Origin: Paenibacillus piri
GTDB lineage: Bacteria > Bacillota > Bacilli > Paenibacillales > NBRC-103111
NCBI RefSeq assembly: GCF_004354045.1
Contig: NZ_SMRT01000014.1
Span: forward strand, 158,899 to 222,898
DNA length: 64,000 nt
Reading direction: 5' to 3'
The notes beneath the pieces are model-generated. The model was not told the origin of the DNA and did not search any database. It saw only the letters and a program-made list of their open reading frames with translations. The number at the start of each line of letters is the position of its first letter. The stretch's first letter is position 1. Positions 17,999 through 27,253 of this stretch are shown here, one piece after another. The position numbers and the translations under genes are program-made.

Positions 17999-18949
17999 AT
18001 GCAATCCAACACAGCGGCAAAAACGAAGACATCGTCTGCAGTCCGCTCCCGGCTATGGATCAATATGCTGCAGCATAAATATATGTACGCGCTTGCTCTG
18101 CCGGGTATCCTGTTCTTCATCTTGTTCAAGTTCGTTCCGATGTGGGGGCTGCTGCTTGCGTTCAAGGAATACAATCCGTACAGCGGCTATACAGGCAGCG
18201 AATGGGTGGGGCTGAAGCATTTCGCCGAATTGTTCGGCGATGACAATTTTTACCGCATGCTGAGAAACACGTTCGCAATCAATTTGTTCGGGCTTATCCT
18301 GATGTTCCCGGTTCCGATCCTGCTCGCCCTGATGCTGAATGAAGTGAGGCATGAAGTATTCAAAAGGCTGAACCAGTCGGTCGTGTACCTGCCCCATTTT
18401 TTATCGTGGGTGGTGGTTGCCAGTATGACCTTCTTCATTCTTTCCTCCGATGTAGGCATCGTCAACAAGCTGCTCAGCGATTCCGGTCATGAGACGATCG
18501 CCTTTTTATCCGAGCCGAATTACTTCTGGGGCTTGATTACATTGCAAAATATGTGGAAAGAAGCAGGATGGGGAACGATCATTTTTCTGGCGGCGATGGC
18601 CGGCGTCGATCCGCAGCGGTATGAAGCCGCCGTCATGGACGGAGCGGGCCGATTCAGGCAAATTTGGCATATTACGCTGCCGGCTATACGTCCGACGATT
18701 ATTATATTGCTCATTTTAAGGCTCGGTCATATGGCGGACGTTGGCTTCGAGCAGGTGCTGCTGATGATCAATCCGCTGGTCGTGTCGGTCGCAGAAGTAT
18801 TCGACACCTACGCATACACGCACGGTATTTTGAAAGGCCAGATCAGCGTCGGAATTACGGTCGGCATGTTTAAAGGCGTGGTCGGACTGATTCTCGTATT
18901 GGCCGCCAACTACACCGTCAAGAAGATGGGTCAGGAAGGAATTTACTAG
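17999..18949 (+). CDS. Sugar ABC transporter permease, LplB type
   Basis: 316 residues, six membrane helices starting with ALPGILFFILFKFVPMWGLL. The conserved EAA loop is YEAAVMDGAGRFRQIWHITL (about 202-221), the contact site for the ATPase. YNPYSGYTGSEWVGLKHFAE is typical of the LplB/YteP group, which imports oligosaccharides. ATG 17999 follows AGAGGTG. It is 14 bases before the second permease, and no ATPase gene is present: such systems share a common ATPase (MsmX type) encoded elsewhere. Confidence 0.92.
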   Translation: MQSNTAAKTKTSSAVRSRLWINMLQHKYMYALALPGILFFILFKFVPMWGLLLAFKEYNPYSGYTGSEWVGLKHFAELFGDDNFYRMLRNTFAINLFGLILMFPVPILLALMLNEVRHEVFKRLNQSVVYLPHFLSWVVVASMTFFILSSDVGIVNKLLSDSGHETIAFLSEPNYFWGLITLQNMWKEAGWGTIIFLAAMAGVDPQRYEAAVMDGAGRFRQIWHITLPAIRPTIIILLILRLGHMADVGFEQVLLMINPLVVSVAEVFDTYAYTHGILKGQISVGITVGMFKGVVGLILVLAANYTVKKMGQEGIY

Positions 18950-18963
18950 AAAGGAGATGGAGC

Positions 18964-19845
18964 ATGAGCTTTGTCGCAACCAAGAAGCTGACAGCCTTCG
19001 ACTGGGTCAACTATTCGCTGCTGGTATTCATTTCGTTAGTCTGTATATTTCCGTTCATTTATGTATTCAGCGTTTCCTTTACCGATCCCGAGGTGTATGT
19101 CCCGCTCAAATTTTATTTTTTCCCCGACCAATGGTCGCTGGCCGCCTACAAATACTTGCTGTCGACCAACAGCTTTCTGAATTCTTTGCAAAATACGGTT
19201 TTCATTACGCTGATCGGCACGGTGCTCAATATTATCGTTTCATTTACATTCGCGTATGCGCTTACAAAGAAAACGATGCCCGGACGGAATATAATGCTGA
19301 GCGCGGTTATTTTTACGCTTGTGTTCAATGCTGGGATTGTTCCCGGCTATATTCTGATCAAGCAGCTGGGGCTGATTAACTCGCTCTGGAGTCTGATATG
19401 GCCAAGCTTGACCAACGCATGGAGCCTGATCGTCATTAAAAGCTTTTTCGAGTCGCTGCCTGCCGAACTGGAAGATTCGGCGAAGATAGACGGATGCTCC
19501 GATCTCGGCGTGTTTCTGAAAATTGTGCTTCCTTTATCGATGCCCGCTGTTGCGGCATTTACGCTCTTTTTTGCCGTATCGTACTGGAATACGTATTTCA
19601 ATGCGCTGATTTATTTGTCCGACTCCAAGAAGTGGACGCTGCAGGTGCTGATCAAAACGCTTGTAATCGATTCCGATTCCAATGGCGTCGGACAGGCGGG
19701 TGCAGGCGGAGATGCCCGGGCGGTGCCTCAAGAAACGATTCGGATGGCATCCATCATGCTGGCCATGGTTCCTATTCTGCTTGTGTACCCGTTTTTGCAA
19801 AAGCATTTTGCCAAGGGTGTCATGCTGGGGTCGGTTAAAGGTTGA
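18964..19845 (+). CDS. Sugar ABC transporter permease, LplC/YtcP type
   Basis: 293 residues, six helices, EAA loop LEDSAKIDGCSDLGVFLKIV. The C-terminal PETIRMASIMLAMVPILLVY-like end (QETIRMASIM) and KHFAKGVMLGSVKG are hallmarks of the second CUT1 permease of LplABC systems. AGAAAGGAG precedes ATG. Forms the heterodimeric channel with the preceding gene. Confidence 0.92.
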   Translation: MSFVATKKLTAFDWVNYSLLVFISLVCIFPFIYVFSVSFTDPEVYVPLKFYFFPDQWSLAAYKYLLSTNSFLNSLQNTVFITLIGTVLNIIVSFTFAYALTKKTMPGRNIMLSAVIFTLVFNAGIVPGYILIKQLGLINSLWSLIWPSLTNAWSLIVIKSFFESLPAELEDSAKIDGCSDLGVFLKIVLPLSMPAVAAFTLFFAVSYWNTYFNALIYLSDSKKWTLQVLIKTLVIDSDSNGVGQAGAGGDARAVPQETIRMASIMLAMVPILLVYPFLQKHFAKGVMLGSVKG

Positions 19846-19918
19846 AGCTTAAAGGTTGAAGCAGCCTGGTATTCCTTCGGGAGACCCGGCGCCTACATAA
19901 ATGAGGAGGAGTTTGATT

Positions 19919-21481
19919 ATGAGAAAATCGCGAATTAACGGGGGGTCGGCGGGGCTTTGCTGCGTGCTTGCGCTGACCATGCTGGCCGCATGCTCGAATG
20001 CCGAAGGAGGAGGCGGATCGAAAAACGGAGGAACCGACGCCGCTGCCAAAACGGAAACGAAAGCGGAGCAGGAAAAGCCGCTGACGGTCAAAATATTCGC
20101 CGGTCTTTACAACGACGCGCCGGATATGAATAACGCCTACTGGACCGAGTGGCAAAAAAGAACGAACACGAAATTGGAAATTGAGTGGGTGCCATCAGGC
20201 GATATCGACACGAAGATGGATCTGGTTCTCGCATCGGGCGACCTCCCGGAAATTCTCTCATCTCCCGATGCGAGCAGGCCGTCTTTGATCAACGCGGCCA
20301 AGAACGGCGCGTTCTGGGATTTGACTCCATTTCTGGGCGACTTTAAAGATTACCCGAATCTGAAGAACAATCTGGCCAAGGACGCTTTGAAATATTTGTC
20401 GGTCGACGGCAAAATTTATGCGCTGCCGCGTTCCCGCTCGAGGGTGGACCTCGGTCTTAAAATCCGCAAGGATTGGCTGGACAAGCTGAACATCCCGGTC
20501 CCGCAAACATTGGACGAATATGCCGCGGCCTTAAAGAAAATCGTAGATTCGGATGTGGACGGCAACGGCAAGAAAGACACGCTGGGCATCATCGGACAAG
20601 GCGTCGTCGTCGATGATGGAACCTTCCTGTTCGGCGCAGGCTTCGGCGCTTACAATCCTACGTATAACGAAGAAGGAGGCATGATCGAGACCCGATTGAC
20701 GCCGCAGTGGGACGATATGATCGCTTACTTCCGGCAAATGTACGCGGACGGCGGGCTGCCGAAGGAATTCGCCGTAATGAAGAGAACCCAGAACGAAGAA
20801 TTGTTCAGAACCGGCAAAGCGGCATCCTATACGAACAGCATTTGGTGGGATGATGAGTGGGAGAAGGAAAACAGAAAGACGCAGCCGGATGCCAAAATAG
20901 TCAATCTGCTCTTGAAAGGGCCGAAGGGCGACGTGGCGCTGGATCTGCAAACGGGCGTTTCAGGCGGCTACTATATTTCCAAGAAAGTGCCTGAAGCGAG
21001 AGTGAAGCAGCTGCTTAAATACCTGGAGTTCACGGCATCCCAGGAGATGACCGATTTTGCCTACTACGGGATCGAGGGCATTCACCATAAAGTGGTGGAC
21101 GGGCAAAAAGTGCTGACGGAGCAAGGCGTCAAGGAAGTGAATGTAACAAGCAAAGGAGCCGGCGTGCTTGCCTACTCCAAGTGGGGAAAGGTCATCAGCG
21201 CTTCGGGGAGCAAGGCGTTTAACGATGCCAAAATGAAGGAAGTGGAGAAATTCGACGAGCTTGGCAAGGTCAATCCGTTCAAGGGCATTATATCGGCGAC
21301 CTGGCTTAATACATGGCCCAAATATGAAAGCGAATGGAAAACGATGGAGGCCAAGGCGATTGTAGGTCAAATCTCGATGGAGGAATACAAAGCCTACACG
21401 GCCAAGCTCAGAAATTTACCCGAAATGAAAAAAGCGTTCAAGGAATTCGCAGACGCCTACAAAATATTTTCGGGAAAATAG
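19919..21481 (+). CDS. Sugar-binding lipoprotein of the LplABC-type importer
   Basis: 520 residues from ATG 19919 (GAGGAGG just before it; the in-frame ATG at 19901 is inside the ribosome site). The lipoprotein signal has lipobox LAAC near residue 24, followed by a flexible Gly/Lys-rich linker. The body has the family 1 extracellular solute-binding fold, with DVDGNGKKDTLGI, an EF-hand-like calcium loop common in this group. It would be anchored outside the membrane and deliver an oligosaccharide to the two upstream permeases. Its TAG stop touches a structured 103-base repeat. Confidence 0.92.
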   Translation: MRKSRINGGSAGLCCVLALTMLAACSNAEGGGGSKNGGTDAAAKTETKAEQEKPLTVKIFAGLYNDAPDMNNAYWTEWQKRTNTKLEIEWVPSGDIDTKMDLVLASGDLPEILSSPDASRPSLINAAKNGAFWDLTPFLGDFKDYPNLKNNLAKDALKYLSVDGKIYALPRSRSRVDLGLKIRKDWLDKLNIPVPQTLDEYAAALKKIVDSDVDGNGKKDTLGIIGQGVVVDDGTFLFGAGFGAYNPTYNEEGGMIETRLTPQWDDMIAYFRQMYADGGLPKEFAVMKRTQNEELFRTGKAASYTNSIWWDDEWEKENRKTQPDAKIVNLLLKGPKGDVALDLQTGVSGGYYISKKVPEARVKQLLKYLEFTASQEMTDFAYYGIEGIHHKVVDGQKVLTEQGVKEVNVTSKGAGVLAYSKWGKVISASGSKAFNDAKMKEVEKFDELGKVNPFKGIISATWLNTWPKYESEWKTMEAKAIVGQISMEEYKAYTAKLRNLPEMKKAFKEFADAYKIFSGK

Positions 21482-21583
21482 TGAACTCGTTCAGCATTGC
21501 TGAACATCGGGGAATCAGATGGGGACTCTACCCCGCCTGATTTAAGGCCCACCTTGGAGGTGGGGGTCTTAACCCGATAAAGT
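21481..21583 (+). repeat. Structured repeat, copy 1 (three hairpins)
   Basis: This 103-base stretch is repeated at 34910-35012 with about 5 substitutions. Hairpin 1 GTTCAGC-ATT-GCTGAAC; hairpin 2 AATCAGATGGGG/CCCCGCCTGATT; hairpin 3 CCCACCT-TGG-AGGTGGG. CATCGGG after hairpin 1 can pair with CCCGAT near the end and close hairpins 2 and 3 into one multiloop. Both copies begin exactly at the stop codon of the preceding gene. Similarity extends about 14 bases further with mismatches. Confidence 0.85.
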
Positions 21584-21739
21584 AATAATCGGATAAATGC
21601 CTATCCTTTGCGGGTGCCGGAGCTGTACCATTCCGGCGGCCGCAAAGTTTCTGTTTGTCCGGACCATCGCCTTATCCGGTCGAACTTGCTATACTTGATT
21701 CAGCGGGAAACCAATTTCAGTTGGGGGATGTGCACACCC

Positions 21740-24064
21740 ATGAGAAAATTTCTGGAATTCATTCGAGGAACTTTTTTCTCGTTATTGCCACGAGCGAATT
21801 ATTTGCGGCGGCTCATCTGGTTCGGGTGCCTGACGGTATCCATTCCAATCATTATAGCCGGGAGCGTTTATTACCATTTTTCCGTCGTCAAACTGACGGA
21901 TCAGTTCAAGGAAAATAATAAAGGCGCTTTGCTGCTGGTTAAGGACCGCATGGAAAATGTTTTGGCGAACGTTGAGCAGGAATCTCTGAAAATATCGGTA
22001 AATGCTTCGATAAAGGAAAATATCGGGAAACCGGGATTCAGAACCGAATGGTTTCAGCATATGGCGATTCAGGAAATGCTGCAGGTTCATAAAAATTCGT
22101 TCAGTTTAATCGATGACATCGTGTTTTACGAAGGGCTGTCCGGTGTCGTAATAACAAATAATTACGGATATGTGCTGCTGGACAAATACAAAGAAGGCGA
22201 CGATATCCAAACAGCCTTGAATATGCAGACACCGGCCGCCTGGAGCTACCTTCCGCAAGCGCAAAAGAACGGATATATCTCCTACATCAGGCGGATTCCC
22301 GATAAACCGGCGGATCAGCCTCAAGGTGTCGTTATTATTCAAGTGAAGAAAGAACAGCTTAAGAAAGATATGACGAATTATTCAACATATTCCAACAACC
22401 AGTCGCTGTTTATTCTGGATTCCAACAACCGGATTATGCTGCACTCTGCAATCGGGGATGCATCGGGTCCGTCGGATGAGTATACGATAGGTTTGAACGA
22501 GGTATTAAATACAGACGCGAGCGCGGGTCAATATGTGATCAAAGCCAATAACGGGCGTTCTTATATAGGTTTGTTTCAAAAAACGCTGTTGGGAAGAACG
22601 TATATTTCGCTTCTCCCCGAGAACGAATTGCTGCAGCAGGTCGGATGGATTCGCTGGTTGACCTTTTGTTCGGTATTGGTGTTTCTTCTGATTGGAATGC
22701 TGCTGTCCTTTTTCGCCTCCAGGCTGGTGTACAACCCCATCGTGAATTTAATCAAATACGGAGAAAATCTTCAAAGCGGACAAGCCGTTAAGCAAAAAGG
22801 AAATGAAATCGAATTTATCAGATCATGTCTCGGTTATTTAAACGAGCAGGCAGTTGCACTGGAAAGCTATATGCAAAAAACAAAGCCCAATCTTAGGGAA
22901 CGGCTGCTTAAAAAGCTGTTGAAGGGCACTGCCGGAAACAGACATTCTCTGCATAAAGAATGCGCGGAATACCAGATTCCTGTAAGCGGTTCCATCGTTG
23001 TGCTGATTACAATTGTAGAAAATTTGTTTAAAGAGAAGCGGTTTATGCTCAATGAGGGCGCTATCGTTCTGTTTGCGGTCATGAACGTCACCCAGGAGCT
23101 GCTGGTCAAATCGCCCATGGACGGCTTTGTTGTCGAGGAGAACGAGAAAGAAAGCGTGACGATCCTTCATTTTAACGAAAATATACCGAGAGAGCAGGTT
23201 TTGGAGATGACCCGCGCTTTTGCGGAGGAAATTCAGAATGCGATGAACCAATATTTGTCCTTCGCCGTATCCAGCGGGATCGGAGGGATTTATTCGGAAA
23301 TTAACCGGCTGTCCGATTCTTACAAGGAAGCGCAGGAGGCGCTGCAGTACCGGATATTTAACGAATCCCAGACCATTTTGTTTTATGATGAGATTGAGCA
23401 TTCGCCCGCGCATTCCGCATTTTTTTACCCCCGCCAGCATGAAAAGGTCATCATCGCAGCATTATCCCGGGGAGAGCTGATTTATGCGGAACAGGGACTG
23501 GAGCAGTTTGCCCGAACGGTGCGCCTATCCGAATCCTACAATACGATCTATCAATGCTACCATGTGCTGCTTTCGTCGATTATTCAAGCATTGGAGGAGG
23601 AAGGGCCGGGGGTTATTGATTCTTTGGAGGACAACTGGTTCGATCAGTTAAAGGCGCGTCAAACGGCCCGTGAAATCTATGAATGGTTTATTGAAATCAT
23701 CTTTCCTCTGTACCAGCAAATTACCGGGGATTTTCGGAAAAAGAGCGTAAAAATCGCGATTCAAAAAGTATGCAAGCATATTAGAGAAAATCCGGGGGCG
23801 AATCATTCCCTGATCGAAAGCGCGGACCTGATCGGAATGAGCCCGTCCTATTTGAGCCGCATGTTTAAAAAGGAGGTAGGCGTGTCGTTTATTGAATATT
23901 TGATGGAATATAAAGTGGAGAAGGCGAAACAAGCTTTGCAGGATACGGACCTCAGCGTAATGGAAATAGCCGATGCTGTCGGTTACTCGGAAAGAAACTT
24001 GATCCGCGCCTTTCAACGGTATGTAGGAATGTCGCCCAAGCAGTACCGGGTATCCCGACGATGA
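21740..24064 (+). CDS. Membrane-anchored AraC-family regulator
   Basis: About 774 residues from ATG 21740 (ATG 21728 is also possible; the open frame reaches 21608). Membrane helix near residues 28-48, an extracytoplasmic sensor domain of about 240 residues, a second helix around 305-330 (LTFCSVLVFLLIGMLLSFFA), a linker and a C-terminal double HTH_18/AraC domain (about 675-772: IESADLIGMSPSYLSRMFKK, then VMEIADAVGYSERNLIRAFQ). This architecture senses a sugar outside and switches the adjacent importer genes. It lies directly after the LplABC-type operon and is its likely regulator. Confidence 0.9.
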   Translation: MRKFLEFIRGTFFSLLPRANYLRRLIWFGCLTVSIPIIIAGSVYYHFSVVKLTDQFKENNKGALLLVKDRMENVLANVEQESLKISVNASIKENIGKPGFRTEWFQHMAIQEMLQVHKNSFSLIDDIVFYEGLSGVVITNNYGYVLLDKYKEGDDIQTALNMQTPAAWSYLPQAQKNGYISYIRRIPDKPADQPQGVVIIQVKKEQLKKDMTNYSTYSNNQSLFILDSNNRIMLHSAIGDASGPSDEYTIGLNEVLNTDASAGQYVIKANNGRSYIGLFQKTLLGRTYISLLPENELLQQVGWIRWLTFCSVLVFLLIGMLLSFFASRLVYNPIVNLIKYGENLQSGQAVKQKGNEIEFIRSCLGYLNEQAVALESYMQKTKPNLRERLLKKLLKGTAGNRHSLHKECAEYQIPVSGSIVVLITIVENLFKEKRFMLNEGAIVLFAVMNVTQELLVKSPMDGFVVEENEKESVTILHFNENIPREQVLEMTRAFAEEIQNAMNQYLSFAVSSGIGGIYSEINRLSDSYKEAQEALQYRIFNESQTILFYDEIEHSPAHSAFFYPRQHEKVIIAALSRGELIYAEQGLEQFARTVRLSESYNTIYQCYHVLLSSIIQALEEEGPGVIDSLEDNWFDQLKARQTAREIYEWFIEIIFPLYQQITGDFRKKSVKIAIQKVCKHIRENPGANHSLIESADLIGMSPSYLSRMFKKEVGVSFIEYLMEYKVEKAKQALQDTDLSVMEIADAVGYSERNLIRAFQRYVGMSPKQYRVSRR

Positions 24065-24082
24065 GCGTACGTCTAAAACTGC

Positions 24083-24118
24083 GGTGAAAAAGAGGCCGCA
24101 GGCCACTCGTTTTTCACC
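24083..24118. repeat. Inverted repeat after the AraC gene
   Basis: GGTGAAAAA (24083-24091) pairs with TTTTTCACC (24110-24118), with GAGGCC/GGCC inside. It could end transcription from the left, though no T run follows the stem. Confidence 0.45.
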
Positions 24119-24196
24119 ATGCTTCAAAAGACGTGACAAAAATTGTGTGCCGGGTTTTGCCCGGCCTTATGGTTAACGGTTTGGGGCAGCTTCATT

Positions 24197-24446
24197 TTTG
24201 ACAAAAATTGCTTTTGTTCCCATGATATGAAATGTCGGTTTTTTGCTGCGCGCACCGCTTTTATAATAGGCTTAGGTGGATGTCGATTAACTTTCTGAAC
24301 GTAGGAAGGCAACTTTTCACTTGGAACGGCTTGCCTCGCTTCTATACACAACGAATCGACAGACTCTTAGGCCCGTTGGGTAGAGATGAATATCACCGGC
24401 GGTATTTAGAAGTCCGGTGAAAAAGTCGCGGAACGGGCCGTTTTTA
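24197..24446 (+). promoter_or_regulatory. Leader of the dhaK operon with a nested hairpin and T run
   Basis: TTGACA near 24197 with ATGATA or GATATG about 17-18 bases on could be the promoter. Further down, GGCCCGTT (24370-24377) pairs with AACGGGCC (24432-24439), enclosing CACCGG/CCGGTG; TTTTT follows at 24441. This has the form of a terminator upstream of dhaK, so transcription may be attenuated. No known riboswitch class recognised. Confidence 0.4.
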
Positions 24447-24478
24447 CCGGAATTTTAGGAAGAAGGAGATGACTGTGC

Positions 24479-25495
24479 GTGAAAATGTTGATCAACGAAC
24501 CTAATCAGGTTGTTGACGAAATGCTGGAAGGGTACGCTGCGGCTTTCCCTCGGCATGTAACGATACTTCCGCAAAATAAGCGTTCGCTTGTCCGCGCGGG
24601 CGCGATGCGTCCGGGGAAAGTAGGTATTGTAACCGGGGGCGGCTCCGGTCATGAGCCTGCATTCATGGGGTTGATCGGGAAAGGGATGGCGGACGGTGTT
24701 GCCGTCGGCAACGTATTCGCCTCGCCGCCGCCGGACCCTATTCTGGAGGCGACAAGAGCGGTCCACGGAGGGGCCGGAATTCTTTACCTCTACACCAATT
24801 ATGCCGGGGATTGCATGAATTTCGATATGGCGGCGGAGCTGGCCGGTCTTGAGAATATTCGTGTTGCAACGGTACGGGTGACGGACGATGTAGCCTCCGC
24901 GCCCAAGGAGCAGCCGGACAAGCGCCGCGGGATTGCCGGCAGCTTCTTTGTATACAAAGCCGCAGGCGCCGCAGCAGATCAATATTTGCCGCTTGAAGAA
25001 GTTGTCAGAGTGGCGGAAAAGGCGAAGGACAGCGTCCGTACGATGGGGGTTGCTTTATCTCCTTGCTATATGCCGCAAACCGGACAGCCCAGCTTCGTGC
25101 TGGATGAAGACGAGATGGAAATCGGACTGGGCATACACGGCGAGCCCGGAGTAAGGAGAGGGAAGCTGGGTACGGCGGACGAGGTTTCCGCCATTTTATT
25201 TCAATCCGTCCTGGACGATATGCCGCTGCAGGCAGGGGATCGGGCAGCTGTGCTTGTTAACGGAATGGGCGCTACTCCGCTGATGCAACTGTTTATTGTA
25301 TACCGCAATATTGCCGGGCTGCTGGAAAGCCAGGGGATACAGGTTCATCAGTCGTTTGTGGGCGAGTATGTGACTTCCCTGGAAATGGGCGGCTGCTCCG
25401 TTTCCATCATGAAGCTGGACGATGAGCTGGCCGGTTTGATCGATCACCCTGCAGAAACCGCTTTTTTTGCTCACAGGCAGGGGGACGCGTCATGA
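24479..25495 (+). CDS. dhaK: Dihydroxyacetone kinase subunit DhaK (or tetrose-specific homologue)
   Basis: 338 residues, standard length. The glycine loop GGGSGHEPAFMGLIGKGM (about 56-73) and GIHGEPG with H220, which binds the ketose covalently, are both present. GTG 24479 starts after AAGGAG; ATG 24485 is an alternative. DhaK holds the substrate, and phosphate comes from the ADP/ATP-binding DhaL partner. The downstream gene overlaps by four bases. There is no DhaM gene, so the donor may be a PTS component elsewhere, or ATP directly, as in kinases for C4 sugars. Confidence 0.9.
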   Translation: MKMLINEPNQVVDEMLEGYAAAFPRHVTILPQNKRSLVRAGAMRPGKVGIVTGGGSGHEPAFMGLIGKGMADGVAVGNVFASPPPDPILEATRAVHGGAGILYLYTNYAGDCMNFDMAAELAGLENIRVATVRVTDDVASAPKEQPDKRRGIAGSFFVYKAAGAAADQYLPLEEVVRVAEKAKDSVRTMGVALSPCYMPQTGQPSFVLDEDEMEIGLGIHGEPGVRRGKLGTADEVSAILFQSVLDDMPLQAGDRAAVLVNGMGATPLMQLFIVYRNIAGLLESQGIQVHQSFVGEYVTSLEMGGCSVSIMKLDDELAGLIDHPAETAFFAHRQGDAS

Positions 25496-26148
25496 AGCTG
25501 ACCTTTCAGCAATTTTCCTCGATCTTATTGCAAATTGCCGATCGAATCGAGCTGGAGAAGGATTATCTTTCGGAGCTGGACAGAGCTTTGGGCGACGGGG
25601 ACCATGGAGTCACGATGTCGCTGGGCTGGCAGGCGATAGCGGACAAGATAGAGACCTTCGGGATAGAGGATTGCGGCGCTTTGCTGAAAGAAGCCGCCAT
25701 GGCGTTTCTCAATGCGGTCGGGTCGTCGGTAGGTCCGCTGTATGCCACCGCCTTTTTGCGCGGCAGCGCCGTCCTTCAAGGGAAGGCTGTTTTAAGCGAT
25801 GAGGATGTGATTCGGTTCTGGATTGCGGCGGTGAACGGCATACAGGAACGGGGGAAAGCGCAGATGGGCGATAAAACGATGATGGATACATGGATTCCTG
25901 CAATAGAAGCAATCAAGCGAGCTCACAGCGAGCGCAAGGAGTTGCCGGTTTGTATGCAGGAAGCGGTGAGCGCGGGCGAGCGCGGTATGATAGCGACCAA
26001 AGAAATGTATTCCCGGCTGGGCCGTTCCAGCCGATTGGGCGACCGCGCCCTGGGCCATCAGGACCCGGGAGCGACTTCGGCATTCATTATTTTATCCGCG
26101 TTTGCCGATGGCGTGGCCGCTGTTCAGGACGAGCAAGCAGCTCGATAA
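25492..26148 (+). CDS. dhaL: Dihydroxyacetone kinase subunit DhaL (nucleotide-binding)
   Basis: 218 residues. The metal/nucleotide motif LGDGDHGVTMSLGW (about 31-44) carries the aspartates that hold two Mg-ADP or Mg-ATP ions. GSSVGPLYATAFLRG and GDKTMMDTWIPA, then LGHQDPGATSAF are all family hallmarks. Starts inside the end of dhaK (ATGA overlap), so the two are translationally coupled. Cytoplasmic partner of DhaK. Confidence 0.9.
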   Translation: MKLTFQQFSSILLQIADRIELEKDYLSELDRALGDGDHGVTMSLGWQAIADKIETFGIEDCGALLKEAAMAFLNAVGSSVGPLYATAFLRGSAVLQGKAVLSDEDVIRFWIAAVNGIQERGKAQMGDKTMMDTWIPAIEAIKRAHSERKELPVCMQEAVSAGERGMIATKEMYSRLGRSSRLGDRALGHQDPGATSAFIILSAFADGVAAVQDEQAAR

Positions 26149-26175
26149 AATGAATGAAGGATGGAGGCTGATCGA

Positions 26176-27147
26176 ATGAACTATCGCACATTGGGTAAAA
26201 CCGGAATTCAAGTGTCCAGCATATGCTTCGGGGCCATGTCGTTTGGAAGCATCGCCGACGAGGACATGTCAAAAGCGATGTTCCACCGCTGCCGGGAGGC
26301 CGGAATCAACTTTTTCGATACGGCGGATGTTTATGCAGGCGGCCGGTCGGAGCAAATTTTGGGCAGGCTCGTCGCCGATTGCCGTGACGAAATCGTACTG
26401 ACGTCGAAATTTTGTTTGCCGGTCGGTCAAGGCGTAAACTCCAAAGGCATGTCCCGCAGACATATGATGCTGTCGGTTGAAGGAAGCCTCAAGCGGCTCA
26501 ACACGGACCGGATCGATGTTTATTTCGTTCATCATTTCGATTCGGAAACCGCTATGGAAGAAACGTTGAGAGGCTTGGACGATTTGCAGCAGCAGGGGAA
26601 AATTTTGTATCCGGCGGTCAGCAACTGGGCGGCATGGCAGATCGCCAAAGCGCTGGGTATTTCGGATAAGGAGGGACTGGCGCGCTTCGAATGCATTCAG
26701 CCGATGTACAATCTGGTGAAACGCCAGTCCGAGGTTGAAATTTTGCCGCTGGCGGAATCGGAAAAGCTTGGCGTCATTACCTACAGTCCGCTGGCTGCCG
26801 GGTTATTGACCGGCAAATACAATGGCAACGCCAAGCTCGAGCAAGGCCGGTTTGTCGAGCATCAGGGAACGCGGCAGCGGTACGCGGAGCAGATATATGC
26901 GGAGACGGCCGAACGCTTTCACAGGCATGCGATCGAACGCGGCGTTCACCCCGCATCGCTGGCTATTGCATGGATCATGGCCAATCCCGCCGTCACCGCT
27001 CCCATTATCGGCGCACGAAACCTGGAACAGCTGGAACCGCTGCTGAGTGCGCTCGATATTGAGATGACGCAGGAGTGGCGCCGCGAAATATCCGCCCTGT
27101 CCATCACGCCTCCTCCGGCCACGGACCGCAGCGAGGAAGTATCTTAA
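26176..27147 (+). CDS. Aldo/keto reductase
   Basis: 323 residues from ATG 26176 (GGAGG eight bases before; ATG 26161 overlaps that site). (alpha/beta)8 barrel NADPH oxidoreductase: catalytic D and Y in FFDTADVYAGGRSEQILG, K in VLTSKF, H in YFVHHFD. The C-terminal IIGARNLEQLEPLLSALD is the cofactor-binding end. Resembles the YghZ/potassium-channel beta-like branch. It follows dhaKL by 27 bases and is likely in the same operon, reducing or oxidising the sugar that the kinase handles. Confidence 0.9.
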   Translation: MNYRTLGKTGIQVSSICFGAMSFGSIADEDMSKAMFHRCREAGINFFDTADVYAGGRSEQILGRLVADCRDEIVLTSKFCLPVGQGVNSKGMSRRHMMLSVEGSLKRLNTDRIDVYFVHHFDSETAMEETLRGLDDLQQQGKILYPAVSNWAAWQIAKALGISDKEGLARFECIQPMYNLVKRQSEVEILPLAESEKLGVITYSPLAAGLLTGKYNGNAKLEQGRFVEHQGTRQRYAEQIYAETAERFHRHAIERGVHPASLAIAWIMANPAVTAPIIGARNLEQLEPLLSALDIEMTQEWRREISALSITPPPATDRSEEVS

Positions 27148-27175
27148 AAGCTAAGCGGGCTTCCCGTTAATGAAA

Positions 27176-27211
27176 CAAGCCGGCGCCGGATGTTCGACCC
27201 GCGCCGGCTTG
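27176..27211. terminator. Bidirectional terminator between convergent units
   Basis: CAAGCCGGCGC (27176-27186) pairs perfectly with GCGCCGGCTTG (27201-27211). It lies between the aldo/keto reductase and the convergent SDR gene; T runs are weak. Confidence 0.6.
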
Positions 27212-27253
27212 CTCCAGGCGTTTCCAGGCTGGCCGAACAAGCCGATCACCCTG

